From Nematopogon swammerdamellus (Eukaryota; Arthropoda; Insecta; Lepidoptera; Adelidae), in the NCBI GenBank assembly GCA_946902875.1, contig OX336336.1, positions 7,162,545-7,226,544 on the forward strand: a DNA stretch of 64,000 bases, given 5' to 3'. Positions 51,807 to 62,784 of this stretch are shown here, in pieces. Positions within the stretch are counted from its first letter, which is position 1. Each line of letters begins with the position of its first letter. The position numbers and the translations under genes are program-made. Below the pieces are notes generated by a model that was given only the letters and a program-made list of their open reading frames with translations, made no database searches and had not been told where the DNA came from.

Positions 51807-52312
51807 AACCCCCGACGAAAAAAACGGAGGGGTGTTATAAGTTTGACGTGTGTGTGTGTGTGTGTGTGAGTGTGTGAGGGTGTGTGTGTGTGTGTGTGTG
51901 TCTGTCTGTGGCATCGTAGCTCCAAAACGGATGGACCGATTTGGATGCGGTTTTTTTTATTAGGAAGCCTGTTTAATCGGGATGGTTCTTAGCTATGTTT
52001 GTAATCAAGTAATAAAGTAATTAAGTAATAAAAAAAATTATTATCTTAAAAAGTGGACCGATTTGCATGCGGTTTTTTTTAAAAAGCTTGAAATAAAAGT
52101 TAAATTACAAATTTAAAAAACCCCCGACTCTTAAAAAGTCAAAAATAATTTCCGTTTACTTACTTAAAGGAGTCGGGGGACCGCTAAGTAAATTAAATAT
52201 AAAGACTCAAAAGTTGCGCGGGAATTTACTTAGCGGTCTACCGACTCCTTTAAGTAAGTAAACGGAAATTATTTTTGACTTTTTAAGAGTCGGAGGTTTT
52301 TTAAATTTGTAA
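51807..52312 (+). mobile_element. Family G element copy 3, complete with hairpin
   Basis: Order: 'aacccccgacgaaaaaaacg', (GT)n at about 51846-51903, 'ggcatcgtagctccaaaacg', 'gatcggttctt'-type text, then two arms of about 87 bp (52107-52193 and 52223-52310). The arms pair almost perfectly around a loop of about 29 bases. The arm sequence includes 'cccccgactcttaaaaagtc' and 'ttccgtttacttacttaaag'. Confidence 0.8.
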
Positions 52313-53247
52313 TTTATTGTAATGGAAATTATCTGATTATAGTATATGGAGAAATTTGCATAGATATTGTTTTCTTTGAGTCTAACATAAATATTGAAAT
52401 AGAAATATTATTTACCTACATTTTGTAATAATTTTAGTAGACCTAAAGGCCAAGTGCTCCAAATGATTTTTCTTATGAGATGGTGACAGTTTACAGTTTA
52501 AGACTTACGTGTGTTCGTTAATTATACGCGCATCCCGGCGCCACTAGTGAGCTCCATACATTGTAAAACGCAATTCTATCGATATTGACTGAGTATAGCG
52601 AAAACTCGGACGAGGGGTACAGAGCATTGAGAACTCTCATTTTCAATCATAATATACTTCAATATATGAATATCCTTGTAATTAAAGAAACAACAAACAA
52701 ACAAATATATTTATTAGCTTTCACATATTGTTATTGTACATACTAGTGTACTTTCATATGATCCCGGTTTCCCAAAATAGGATTCCCTGAGCTATGCGAA
52801 ACGGGGTCTCTCATCCGGTATTTCATAATCTTTCAATATTAATTTTGTCAAAAAAAAAAATATATAAAAACCACCTTCAAAAATGTATGAAATAAAAAAT
52901 AATCGGTTAAAAATGTGAGAGCGGTGCATGTAGGCGGACATTTTGTGTTCGGATCCTTCAAGAGGTGCGTGAATGGAGATCTGTGGGGACGGCATGGCAT
53001 CGCAACCCCCGCACGCGACCGAATTTCCATGTTTTATTTAGAGGGACTGAGCAGTCGGATCGGAAGTAATCGAATTCGGAGAAAACTCTAAGGTTATTGA
53101 GATTATTTGACATACCTACGAGTACTTCTCTCTCTACGATGTTCTGTTTGTATTTCTATGTTTTTTTTTTCAAACCGGTATTTAGCGTTAACGCTCAGTC
53201 AGCGTTTGGAGCCACTGCTGGACACGTGTGTGTGTATATTATAACTT
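52313..53247. other. Unassigned sequence
   Basis: No gene recognised. 'agtcagcgtttggagccact' near 53195-53215 resembles the RTE 3' end phrase. Confidence 0.3.
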
Positions 53248-53620
53248 TGTTTTTTTTTTTATGGAAACTGATGTCTGATGATATACAACATCCGTGATGT
53301 CAGCCCATAACACCGGGTGAACTAGGTGCCATTTCAGTGCTTCCCTTCATTTCATGTCGGCTACACTGAACTGGACGGAAAACACGAACTATTTACATAG
53401 TCTTTTCGACCGACGTTTCATTCAGTGCGGTGGTATCAACCCGGGCGGAATAAACCCTACCACCTAGTAAGGTAAGAAGGAAAGGGACCTACATTTTTAC
53501 GTGGAATCCGAACCACGGTCAGCCTCCAACAGTCGAGCGGTCACCCGTCCAAGTACTGACCGCGCTCAGGGTTGCTTAACAACAGTCGACCGACCGCACC
53601 ACTGAGCTACCGAGGCTGAC
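53248..53620 (-). mobile_element. SINE A copy 16, full length
   Basis: Complete on the minus strand: A-box-like (complement of 'accactgagcta' at 53598-53609), 5S-like segment (53540-53581, 'acccgtccaagtactgaccg', 'cgctcagggttgcttaacaa'), B-box-like, body, tail as T-run at 53248. With copy 8 it defines the tRNA/5S/tRNA head. Confidence 0.9.
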
Positions 53621-53689
53621 TTCTTCATACAATTTCATATTAATTTTTTTTCACTTTGTGATGAATAGCAGTATCTGTCATAAATCCTC

Positions 53690-53800
53690 ACCCCTTTAAC
53701 ATGGGAATCTTCAAAAGGCGTGTCAATAAATTAGACGACAACCTTTTTGTTCGCCCCAAGCCGGCATGGCGCCTCTCTGAGCGTGGTTTCGCGCGGAATG
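53690..53800 (+). pseudogene. LINE pol C-terminal scrap
   Basis: The plus strand reads 'FNMGIFKRRVNKLDD', which resembles the final 'YDMG.FK(R/K).V' of several insect non-LTR pol proteins. It is too short to classify. Confidence 0.45.
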
Positions 53801-55019
53801 GTGTTATTGGCTGTGTCTGATCTTCTGTTGAAGTATTGGGCACAGGCACACGCGCCGGCTGTCTATAAAAAAATCAGCACAGCGTGTTTAGGTAGGGCAA
53901 ATGTAAAGTAGACTAAGTGCATATTGAATAAAAATCCAGTGAAGTTTCTTGTTAGTTTTTATTAGCTGTGATAATCGATCTGGCGGAATGTAACAATGTA
54001 AATATGACAAATCTAAGCGCAGTGTACTGCCAAGAGATGATAAATAAACATGTTCCTTCAATCCTTAGGCCTTTAACGGTACGCAATCACGACTGTATTT
54101 TCGTTTGAGAAATATTTATATTATATTCGGCCTAAGTCCGGATCAAACTTACCGAAATATTTCCTCAGGTTTTTGGTTCGAAGTTGGAATATTCGAGATG
54201 GTCGCTCTTTTTGATTTGTTACATCAACCCGCAGGACCCGGGAGGCGACCGCGAAGTTAGCGCGGGGAAAATTTGTCGCGAGTTTTGTGTTGATAGTTCA
54301 CTTGAAAGGGAGCGATAAAACTATTTTTGTGGTCGGCCTTTTTTATTACCCGACGACGTCGATAAACATGTTGATAAAAAAATACCATCTAAATATATGT
54401 GACTATGTGTGTAATATGCTTTTACGAGGGAACAAGGCGAACTTATATTTATTTATTTATGATTTGATTAGCTTCGCTTGATAGAAAAAAAATCATGAAC
54501 ATGCCTCTGAATTTAGTTATAAAAACGCATTTAAGACAACGTGACCAAATCAAGGCTTTGGAAAAAATATATTTTATTGGTTGAATATATATCTATATCC
54601 GTAGCTTTTTACTTTTTTGTTTCGATCCGTAGTTTTGGAATAAAAAAATAAAAACCTAATTTTTGATTGATTGATTGTGTTGCATCCTACTCCAACCAGC
54701 GAAATCGGCGCCTTGAAAGAGGAGTACGGGTCAATTCTTTCCCAGTTTCTTTGTCTTCTACTAAAGGAGTGTTTTAAAAGTTTTCTAACAAAACAAACTG
54801 CCTTCGCTTCTCGTGATTTCAGCTCATTTACGAATTCATTAAGAAACGTTAAACTTTTCCCAATCTACAGTGTACTTTAGTAATGCTTCTAATTCGTTTT
54901 ATTACAGTTTTAAAACAAACTTAGGTCCTATTGCGAGATTTCTTCTACTCTCGTTTCTATGCAGATGCTTTGTTTTAAATCTGGACTATTATTTGTTAGT
55001 ATTAGTACGAGCAAAAAAA
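53801..55019. other. Unassigned sequence
   Basis: No repeat match or coding evidence found in about 1.2 kb. Confidence 0.3.
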
Positions 55020-55332
55020 GTATACATACATACATACATACATATCACACACGCTGAATCCCGACAATCGGGGTAAGCAGAGCAATCGGTGTTGTGCTGC
55101 AAGAACTCTGGCAAATTACATCACAACACCGACCACCACGTTTCGCAAAGTATTCGAACAAGATTCAATCGATCAAGCAGCAAGTAAGGCACGAAGACCC
55201 ACCTGCTGCATGACTCGGTGGAAGTACCGTGCCAAGGTGAGAGGTGGCGATCCTGTCGCCCTTTAGCACGGCATCTTGTCCTTATCCCTTAGTCGCCTTT
55301 TACGACATGCACGGGGATGCTGTAGTATACAT
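55020..55332 (-). mobile_element. Family D repeat copy 5
   Basis: (ACAT)n at 55022-55043, 'atcccgacaatcggggtaag', 'accaccacgtttcgcaaagt', 'ctttagcacggcatcttgtc', 'tagtcgccttttacgacatg' and 'cacggggatgctg'. It is nearly full length but lacks the outer 'ggggccggtac' head. Confidence 0.8.
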
Positions 55333-55334
55333 GT

Positions 55335-55392
55335 AGATTCAAATTCAGATTCAGATATTTATTTCACCATAAAGAACACACAACATTAACAA
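55335..55392 (-). mobile_element. LINE 3' tail fragment
   Basis: 'tcaaattcagattcagatat' followed by 'ttatttcaccataaagaaca' resembles the LINE 3' ends at 6010 and 8991. Confidence 0.5.
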
Positions 55393-55595
55393 TATTTCAT
55401 TGAGATATTATGCCTAATTATTCAGTATGGTACGTCATAATTTTTGAAGTGAAAACTTCTTTAGCGGCGCTTGGCACTTTTTTTGGATGGGTAAAAAATG
55501 TTAAACTCGCGTCAGATCTGATTCGCGTCAGATCCGTAAGTAACGCCGAAAACGAATCAAGGGAATCCGATATTCGTTTGGTCGTTTATGTGATT

Positions 55596-55655
55596 TCGTG
55601 GCTCAATGGTAAGAGTGTAGGATCTGTATTTTTTGACCATGGGTTCGAATCCCTC
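55596..55655 (+). promoter_or_regulatory. tRNA-like segment with A and B boxes inside family H
   Basis: 'tggctcaatggtaagagtg' matches the tRNA A-box/D-arm region and 'gggttcgaatccc' is a perfect B box, spaced about 35 bases apart as in real tRNAs. The acceptor arm is not complete, so it is probably a captured pol III promoter and not a tRNA gene. Confidence 0.65.
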
Positions 55656-55916
55656 AAAATTTTGTTTGTTTTTTTTTCTTTTGTTTTCTTTTTTAAGCAA
55701 TGTTACGGTGTTTAATTTTTTTAGGGTGTTTAGTTTTTTTTAAAACCACCTAAGAATTATTTTCGGAAATACAAATAGTTTTTTATTTACAAAATACTAT
55801 TAACACTGCCCTCTATCGAGCGAGAGCTTCACATACCTAATGCTACAACTCAAATAATTTTTATTATATCAACTAGATGGCGGTACGTACGGTTATAAAT
55901 AGCAAACACATCATCA

Positions 55917-55977
55917 ACATCACGGATGTTGTAGGTGATGTAGCCAACCGTGTCAGTTTCAATAAAAAAAAAAAACA
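55917..55977 (+). mobile_element. SINE A 3'-end fragment
   Basis: 'catcacggatgttgtaggtg' followed by 'atgtagccaaccgtgtcagt' and an A-run is the last 60 bases of the family only. Confidence 0.8.
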
Positions 55978-56137
55978 GCAACTGAAATAATTTTTATATC
56001 TTTTTTAAGCAATGTTACGGTGTTTAAATTTTTTTCAGGGTGTTTAGTTTTTTTTATAACGACCTAAGAATTATTTTAATACAAAAAGTTTTCACTTCTG
56101 CCGTCACTCCCGGAGTGCACATGAGGCTTTTTTAACA

Positions 56138-56440
56138 TTGAAAATGTTTTTTCGATCGCGTTGGTGGGCACCCATTTCAAGGAAAAGTGCGACATCACCC
56201 TGGTGTCGTGAATTTTACAGCTACGTGGATGATTGCGGTTTCAAAAGATGATGCTCGGCGAGGGCTACAATATGGCGTAAGAAGAGTCAAAAACTTTTTC
56301 CAAAAAATAAAAAAAAATCGAAAAATGACGTGATTTTTTGGTGTCTTCTCTCATTGAATCGGCGATTTCTCGAAAACGAAAAACGATATCGAAAAAATGA
56401 AAAAAAAACCCTCGGGGTATTGAGTTGGGCTACAATTTGC
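56138..56440 (+). mobile_element. Dispersed repeat Q, copy 1
   Basis: 'ttttttcgatcgcgttggtg', 'tgaattttacagctacgtgg', 'ctcggcgagggctacaatat', 'tttctcgaaaacgaaaaacg' and 'tcggggtattgagttgggct' recur, inverted, at 63480-63806. A further scrap 'gcacgagatctgtgaatttt' is at 56888. Confidence 0.75.
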
Positions 56441-57149
56441 AAAAAACGGGACCTCGCTATCTCTCACGATCTAGGCTGTAGCTTATCCTTTATGCGGCGG
56501 AATTTTGAATACCGCGGGAGGTATGTGCGGCGCGCGGACTAATCTGAGTAGTAGCATTAAAGTTTATGATTTTTACATATAAATATAATATTAATAAAAT
56601 ATCAAAATAAAATAATAATAATATAAAATATTATTTAGGTTAGGTTAGAAGATGCGTCGCTATGCGACGCATCTTATATATTATAAATAATATTTTTATA
56701 TTTGATATTTATTACTTTATTACTTTAGTTAGACGTAATGTCAAGCTTATCTCTTTTTCTGTCTAAATTTTAGTTTACATTTTTTAAGCTGCTTGTGTTT
56801 TTGAAAAATAATAAAAAATATGTAAATGTAATACTTTTTTTTATTTTGTTAAATTCATTTCAATGTACCTCGAAGGTCGTGTAATGCACGAGATCTGTGA
56901 ATTTTTTGTCATGTCCTGTTTATCTTTGCAATCTATAAGGAAGAACCGAGTAAGAAACCTTATAGAGCTTTTTTTCTAATATAACTTATATAGAAAGTTT
57001 TCATTATGTTACATAACTTTTTTTTTCATTATATATTTATTAAATAAAGATAATCAAACAAACATAATAACATTAAAACTATCAATTAAATTAATACTAA
57101 ACTAAACTACTAACTATATCTAAACAAAAGAGAAGAACCGCTTTATCTA
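56441..57149. other. AT-rich region with nested hairpin
   Basis: 'aagatgcgtcgc', TAT and 'gcgacgcatctt' form a perfect 12-bp stem at 56649-56675. Surrounding AT-rich text (56580-56640 versus 56685-56730) is also roughly mirrored, so the hairpin may be the centre of a foldback element. Confidence 0.6.
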
Positions 57150-57265
57150 TTTACATACAGTTTATTATACTGTTACATTCTGTCAGTTATCAAAATTGTT
57201 TTAGTCTATAAATAATAACGCTACGTTATCGGTGGCCGGGGGTATGAGCAAAAAGTCACGCGAAG
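57150..57265 (-). mobile_element. Family R LINE-like 3' fragment, copy 4
   Basis: 'atttacatacagtttattat', 'tatgagcaaaaagtcacgcg' and 'aataataacgctacgttatc' mirror 2473-2637. Confidence 0.55.
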
Positions 57266-57609
57266 ACGGTTTGTTGCGTCTCTAAGACTCTACGAGTCAG
57301 TAGTCGGTGGTTTGTAGGCGTACTGCGTACACTCGCAGTAAAACTTGGATCGCAAGCTATAAAACCTTCGCGCACACTACTAACCGCGATTCGCCCCTGA
57401 CAGATAGCTAGAAAGTTGGCTTGTTTCCACGTAGCCCGGCCGGAAGAGCGAGTGAATTATTGTGCAGGTTGATTTGTTGGAGATTCGCACTTTTATTATA
57501 TATACCAAAATGATTTTTATTGAAAAACTTAAACAATTTAAAATGTTTTCTAAACTTTTAAAATAACAAACTACACGTACAAACAATTTTGATAGTCGAT
57601 CCATACAGT

Positions 57610-58075
57610 GGGATATGGTACAAAACCTACAATTTGAACCTCCACAGATTCCCTGGTTCCAGGCGTGCAATTTACGAAGGCCTGAAATAGTGCTAGCTAT
57701 AAGACTTCGTTCTAGCCACATTCCATTAAATAAATTTAAATTCCTGACGAAAAAGAGAGATTCTGCAAATTGTGATCGGTGTAACAAGGCTGATGAAATA
57801 TAGGTACCATTTGCTGATGATGTGTGGTCAGAACGAGGAATTACGGAGGGAATTGCAGGCCTCACTTAGGGTGGACAGACTCAATTTTTTTTTCGTATAG
57901 ATAAACTGTTGGCGAGCCCAAATGAGAGGAATTTAGTAATTGTGTTGGATTTTGTTGAGCGTTCTCTATCCCTTAGGGACTCTGGGCCCTAAGGGACAGG
58001 GAATATGAGTACTATGGGGCTGATATTAACAAATCATTGCTAAAAGCCCTAAACATAATATATGTATATTAAAAA
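57610..58075 (+). pseudogene. LINE pol C-terminal remnant with CxxC motif (family N)
   Basis: The plus strand reads 'RPEIVLAIRLRSSHIPLNKF' and 'KFLTKKRDSANCDRCNKADE', then after a frameshift 'HLLMMCGQNEELRRELQ'. This resembles the terminal 'R...LRSGHIPL..F......DSP.C..C' region that follows RNase H/RT in several non-LTR elements. Stops and frameshifts show it is dead. The 161-codon frame on the opposite strand (57380-57865) is a shadow. Confidence 0.55.
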
Positions 58076-60539
58076 AAAAGGTTTTTCCGTGACTTTTATT
58101 TTGGTTCTCGATATTGTCTTTATCCTTTAGAATACAGCGATATGTCCTTTTGCGGCCGGCAATCCCCTTGTTGATTGCACGCACACACATTTGCACACGT
58201 GTCATGCCGGACGGCGACTGGCGCCGACTGAGTGCGGGTGTGTGACAATCACACACTTTATAGGGGCCGCGGGCGCAGTGCACTCTACCTATCTATACTG
58301 TTCGTAGTATTCATGGGTGTATCGCGTTCGCCACGGCCATGTAACTTCAATGCAGGCTTTACAATTTTTCAGTAGCGAACATCCGACGTGAGCTATTCAG
58401 GATTTCATCATTGAGTTTGTCTGTACTTTGCCTGATGGAATCCCACGTTATAAATGAAGAACTAGAGAAAAGAAGTGCTTACACGTTACGTATGTTTGAA
58501 GCTATGAATATGCGAAATGTTTAAATAGGTTGATAATAAATGTTAGCTGTTCGCTCGTAGGCATTTGGTAAAACGTGAATTGCTAAGTGAATTCTCCAAG
58601 GTTCTCAAATATTCGGTGCCAAGGTGCTCCACTCTCCGTTAAATAAAATGGTCTATAACGATGGCGTGTTAAAGAAACAAATTTTTTTCTGAACATATTT
58701 ATTCATGTATATCAAAATAGATTGTTAGGTTTTAAGTTCAAGTCTATTTTTAACTTTTGTTAGAAACCAATATTTCGTTGCAAGTGATATCGCGTTGTCA
58801 TATTGATCGTCAACACCGGATACGCGGTTTGTGGTAACTGTGCACACTACCGCTTAATTGTTTTTTTTTGCCATTTTGCCATTTCAATGTTTTCCACATT
58901 GCGTTGTTGTGGAAACAAAGTTTTTACGGCATAGGTATACAGCTGTATTTATAACAAATGTTAAAAAGTGTAACATTACTCGTGAACGTTACTTTTAATC
59001 CTCCAAATGAACTCTCTGAATTTCATCTGCTCAACGAAACTTGTTAATAATTTTTTGCTATCATATGGAATTTATCTTACAATGAATGATGTAACATTTA
59101 TTATTTGTCACATAATATGTAACACATTTCACGTTTTACTGCTTCAGACAAGAAAGCACGTTGGACAGACGTACCTCGAGGAGTCCTAATGGACATTTCA
59201 TTCGCGTGATCGCCCACAAAATTCGAGAGCCTTTTACTCCAAATTGAAGAGACGTGCTGCGCAAATAGTGTGGTGACTCTCTGCTTTCTGAGTAAATGGT
59301 GCGGCAGAAGCTATAGATAGATGGAGTAATTTAATGGAAATGTCAACAGTAAGTCATCAGAGAGGTTAATAATAAATAAATAGCGAGGAATCCCTCGGGT
59401 TACACAGGTGACCGTTATGCGTAAATTACCGGTGTCCGTTTTCCCCAGAAAATACATCCTTTTCTTCGAATAATCGGAGCTGATAAATGGTTAGAAAGGG
59501 ATCTTAATGGATATAGAAATTAGCTCGGACAATTTCTTCTCATCCTCGGACCCGCCTCTTTCTCAGAACGTATGTTCACAGCTTCGAGGCATATTCATCT
59601 AACATGCAGGAATATTAAGTAAAGGTTATTTGTCGAGAATAAGGAAGGTAAGGGAGAAAACGCGAGGCCGCTCGCGCTCTCCGATAATATTTTTATTTCG
59701 GCTGAACTGAGTTTTATTTGACTTGGAACGTCTTGCTAACAATCGCACGTGAGTACAGCTCAGGCGAAGAGCTTTATACTTATGAGGATAGATTTGTTCA
59801 TAATATGTTTCCTTAAAGAGAGCATCTTATTTTAAATTGTGAGTAATTTTGTTCAGGTCTGTAATTTGCTAAAGTAAAGTAACCACGCCCATGCATGTAT
59901 AAAATATTGGATGGTAAAATGTTGACTGTATTGTGGGACTCACCAGCTTTCTCGCCTTCGGGATACCTAGAGTTCCCGTAGACTGCCACCAGATCCGTCG
60001 GCCGCGGCGAGCGCTGCTGTAGACACCAAATCTTGCTTCCGCTTCAACGGAGGTGGCCGCGCTGTCTGCTCACCTTGTGCTTGGGTTTCAAGAGCAAACT
60101 CGTGGTGCGGATAAATTCGGGTATGGTGCGCGAGGCTGATATAGACAGTGGCCTTTCTTAGCTCGATTCGTAACGGCGCGCAAGCGCAGCGCGCTGGGGA
60201 AAAGGCGACGACAGTAATAACCATCCGGTTGGTCAGTTAGAACGTGGTTAGAACCGATGTGATAGACACGTTTCGAGGATGAAAAGAATGACCAAAATCA
60301 AATGTTGTCACCTTTTACTCGTTTGAAGGCTTATCCTTCGCCCAGCCTGGGAACTCTTCTCGACGGGCATACGGTCAGCGTGTCCATAGGTCCTTCACAA
60401 CGGTATTAATCGATGGCAGCCCTACGAGTGCGTTCGCGGCGCCGGTCAGTATATTGGACCACCACGGGCTATCTTACGCAAGAATTACTGACACACAGGC
60501 TTGAACCACATATTAAATAGAACGCCAGCTTCAGCACAC
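58076..60539. other. Longest stretch without recognised elements
   Basis: About 2.5 kb with no repeat shared elsewhere in the window and no convincing protein. GC-rich pieces occur at 58145-58290 and 59960-60200. It is the best candidate for host single-copy sequence. Confidence 0.35.
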
Positions 60540-60930
60540 TTCCCTAGCTTACCGGAGCCACAAGGGATCAGCCGATCTGACGCCAAGAGACTGATGGCTT
60601 GACCTTGGTTCCGTGGCAACATCGACAGTCGACACGCTAGCACCGACCAACATTCCACTTTCCTCCCGTACGGTCGGCGCTGCAGCGACTACAGCCGCTG
60701 CCAACAAGCGGCGTAATAACGACTGCTTTACTGATATTTTCGGGGCGTTCGCCGTCGAGACCCTCGGTGTGTGGGCCCCAGAATTAGTTCGTCGACAGGC
60801 TGGGCGATATGCTTGTCGACAAGTCTGGTGAACCACGTGCCAAGGTGGATCTCGTACGGCGAATTAGCCTCGAAATTCAGAGAGGCCGCTGGGGCTACGA
60901 CGACGGTCGAATTCGACATTTTCTTCCTGT
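60540..60930 (+). pseudogene. LINE pol C-terminal fragment, family L copy 3
   Basis: The plus strand reads 'STVDTLAPTNI', 'DIFGAFAVETLGVWAPEL' and, in another frame, 'RRISLEIQRGRWG', parallel to the other two family L copies. It is frameshifted near 60790-60840. Confidence 0.55.
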
Positions 60931-61126
60931 AGGCGTATCTTTAATAAATATTATTTTAGTTTTTATTTGTATTAGTTTAAGGTTATTTGATTTTACTTTT
61001 ATTTATTTTGAAAATCTGAATGGTATATATAATATTCAAAATTTAATTTAAATGCAATTAAAATCATCTATGTAAAAAAATCACCATTGAAATTTGACGC
61101 ATCTCCAGATTTTTTTTATGCAATAA
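60931..61126. other. AT-rich spacer
   Basis: It probably includes the LINE 3' UTR ('tttatttattttgaaaatct' near 60995); no other feature. Confidence 0.3.
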
Positions 61127-61490
61127 GAGGTATGGGTGGCTGAGTCGGAGGGGCCAAAGCACATGCTCCGACCAGCCAATATTACCTCCGAGAAGGTAGG
61201 TGCCATACCGGATAGTTCCCTGGATTTCTGGCTATACGGGACTAGAGGAGAACACAACCGAGGCTGCTATGCTGCCATCTTACATAGTACAGTGGCACCA
61301 ACCCATTCAGCTACAACTTGAGCCTACCACCTAGTAAGGGGCAAGGGAAGGGACCTACAGTTCTACACCGGTTTCGAACGGTGAAGTAGCAGGTGTAGGT
61401 ATGCAATGCACGCGGTGCACGCCAACCGGATTCGAACCTCGGACCTCTCGCATGAGAAGCCAATGCCCAAACCACTTGGCCACCCCCCGC
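61127..61490 (-). mobile_element. SINE B copy 2, full length
   Basis: On the plus strand it runs from 'aggtatgggtggctgagtcg' (3' end) through 'gagaaggtaggtgccatacc' and 'caagggaagggacctacagt' to the inverted serine-tRNA-like head ('ggattcgaacctcggacctc', 'tcgcatgagaagccaatgcc', 'ccacttggccacc'). Confidence 0.9.
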
Positions 61491-62229
61491 TTGTACGCCA
61501 TAATTCTATCGTTAACGCGAGTGGAGTCGAGGGCGCAGCTATAGTAACTAAACAAACAGGACCTACGCGTAAGATAAAATATTATGTTTTCAGCTAGAAC
61601 GCCTTGAATGCTTACATTGTTCGTTTTGCTTTTCCGAGCAGTGTGAAAAACACTGCGACGTAAAAAAAAACAGTAAGAAAATATCGCACCTTTTCACCGA
61701 CGAGGCGAGGCGCTTTGTCGGAGTGGGAATGCGAAAATAATTCATGGAACCATTTATCAAATCATAGGTTAAGTCCACCTCTTTGCTAGAGGTAAGCAGT
61801 ATATTCTTAGGAGGCTACATTTTTTCGTCTCGGCCCATACAAAGAGCGTGAAAAGGCGAAGCCTTTTCTATTACTAATCCATTTTCAAAGATATTTCAAT
61901 AAAGTTTTATACTAACGAGATCCTGTAACTGTACGCTTTAAAATTTTATATAAGTGTTTTATTTACTGAAATATAAAATGCTAAATAGTGCGTTTAAATA
62001 AAGGAATATTCGGTATAAAAGTCCTATAAATACAGTAACAGTGCTAATTTATGAAAAAAAAAACAAAACAGAAAACTAACTATAAAGTTACAGAAACGAA
62101 TCTTTATTGGACAAATGTTCATGTAGAAACCAGGATTTTCCTGGTTTTTTGAATATTTTGTACGGGCCAACAACCCAATGTAGCCTCTTACTCGTCTAAA
62201 AAAATAGTTTTTCTCCTGGATAATATTAG
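61491..62229. other. Unassigned sequence
   Basis: A small hairpin 'aaaaggcgaagcctttt' lies near 61851-61867; otherwise nothing recognised. Confidence 0.3.
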
Positions 62230-62305
62230 GTTTGTGGATAAGGGGCAAACACCTTGCTTAGTAAACGAAGGTACTGGGTTCGATCCCCACTAGTGTGCAC
62301 TATTT
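62230..62305 (+). repeat. tRNA-like fragment (SINE head)
   Basis: 'caccttgcttagtaaacgaa' and B-box-like 'gggttcgatccccactagtg', related to 29940-30000. It is not a complete tRNA. Confidence 0.45.
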
Positions 62306-62359
62306 TCTTTCTATTTCCGATTTTGATAAGTGGATTTCTTGAACATTAGTTGCTCTTGG

Positions 62360-62578
62360 TTTACATTCCATGTGGAATCCTAAGTAAATGTGGATCCCTT
62401 CCTTACAAGATGGTATGGCCGTAAGAACTGACAAGTAGGTATCACCGCTCTTATTGCACGCTCAAAACGGCGCGGCGGCGCCGGCGCGGCGTTGAGAAAT
62501 AGTTTGTCTTTACTAGTCATATTAGTGTAGCCGACACGACCAAAGTGACTGGCACTGACATCATGGCACCTAGCACCT
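62360..62578 (+). mobile_element. SINE A fragment, degraded
   Basis: 'ccatgtggaatcctaag', 'tggatcccttccttacaaga', 'agtgtagccgacacgaccaa' and 'catggcacctag' follow the family order. A GC-rich insertion 'gcgcggcggcgccggcgcgg' is near 62470. Confidence 0.6.
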
Positions 62579-62784
62579 AGGTCCAGTACGGTGGTACCAA
62601 CACAGTCGGCTACAATTTGAGCCTACCGCCTTGTAAGGAGCAAGGGAAGGGGACCTACAGTTTTACATCGGTTCCGAACGGTGAAGCAGCAGGCTGGCAA
62701 AACTCATTGGTACACGCCGGCCGGATTCGAACCTCGGACCTCTCGCATGAGAAGCCGATGCCCAAACCACTCGGCCACCCGCCA
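62579..62784 (-). mobile_element. SINE B copy 3, 5' half
   Basis: 'ccagtacggtggtaccaaca', 'gagcctaccgccttgtaagg', 'gaaccgatgtaaaactg'-complement and a complete inverted serine-tRNA-like head ending 'ctcggccacccgcc'. It directly follows SINE A sequence. Confidence 0.85.

Larger units (their letters stand above)
55425..56137 (+). mobile_element. Family H element, copy 3, with tRNA-like segment
   Basis: The left end 'ttttgaagtgaaaacttctt' continues 'tagcggcgcttggcac'; the right end is 'gttttcacttctgccgtcac' with hairpin 'actcccggagtgca' near 56107-56120. It has no tandem array but carries a longer tRNA-like piece (55596-55655). A SINE A 3' end (55917-55977) lies inside. Confidence 0.7.

Noticed and set aside
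57380..57865. 161-codon minus-strand frame
   Set aside because: The opposite strand carries a recognisable LINE C-terminus, so this frame is its shadow.
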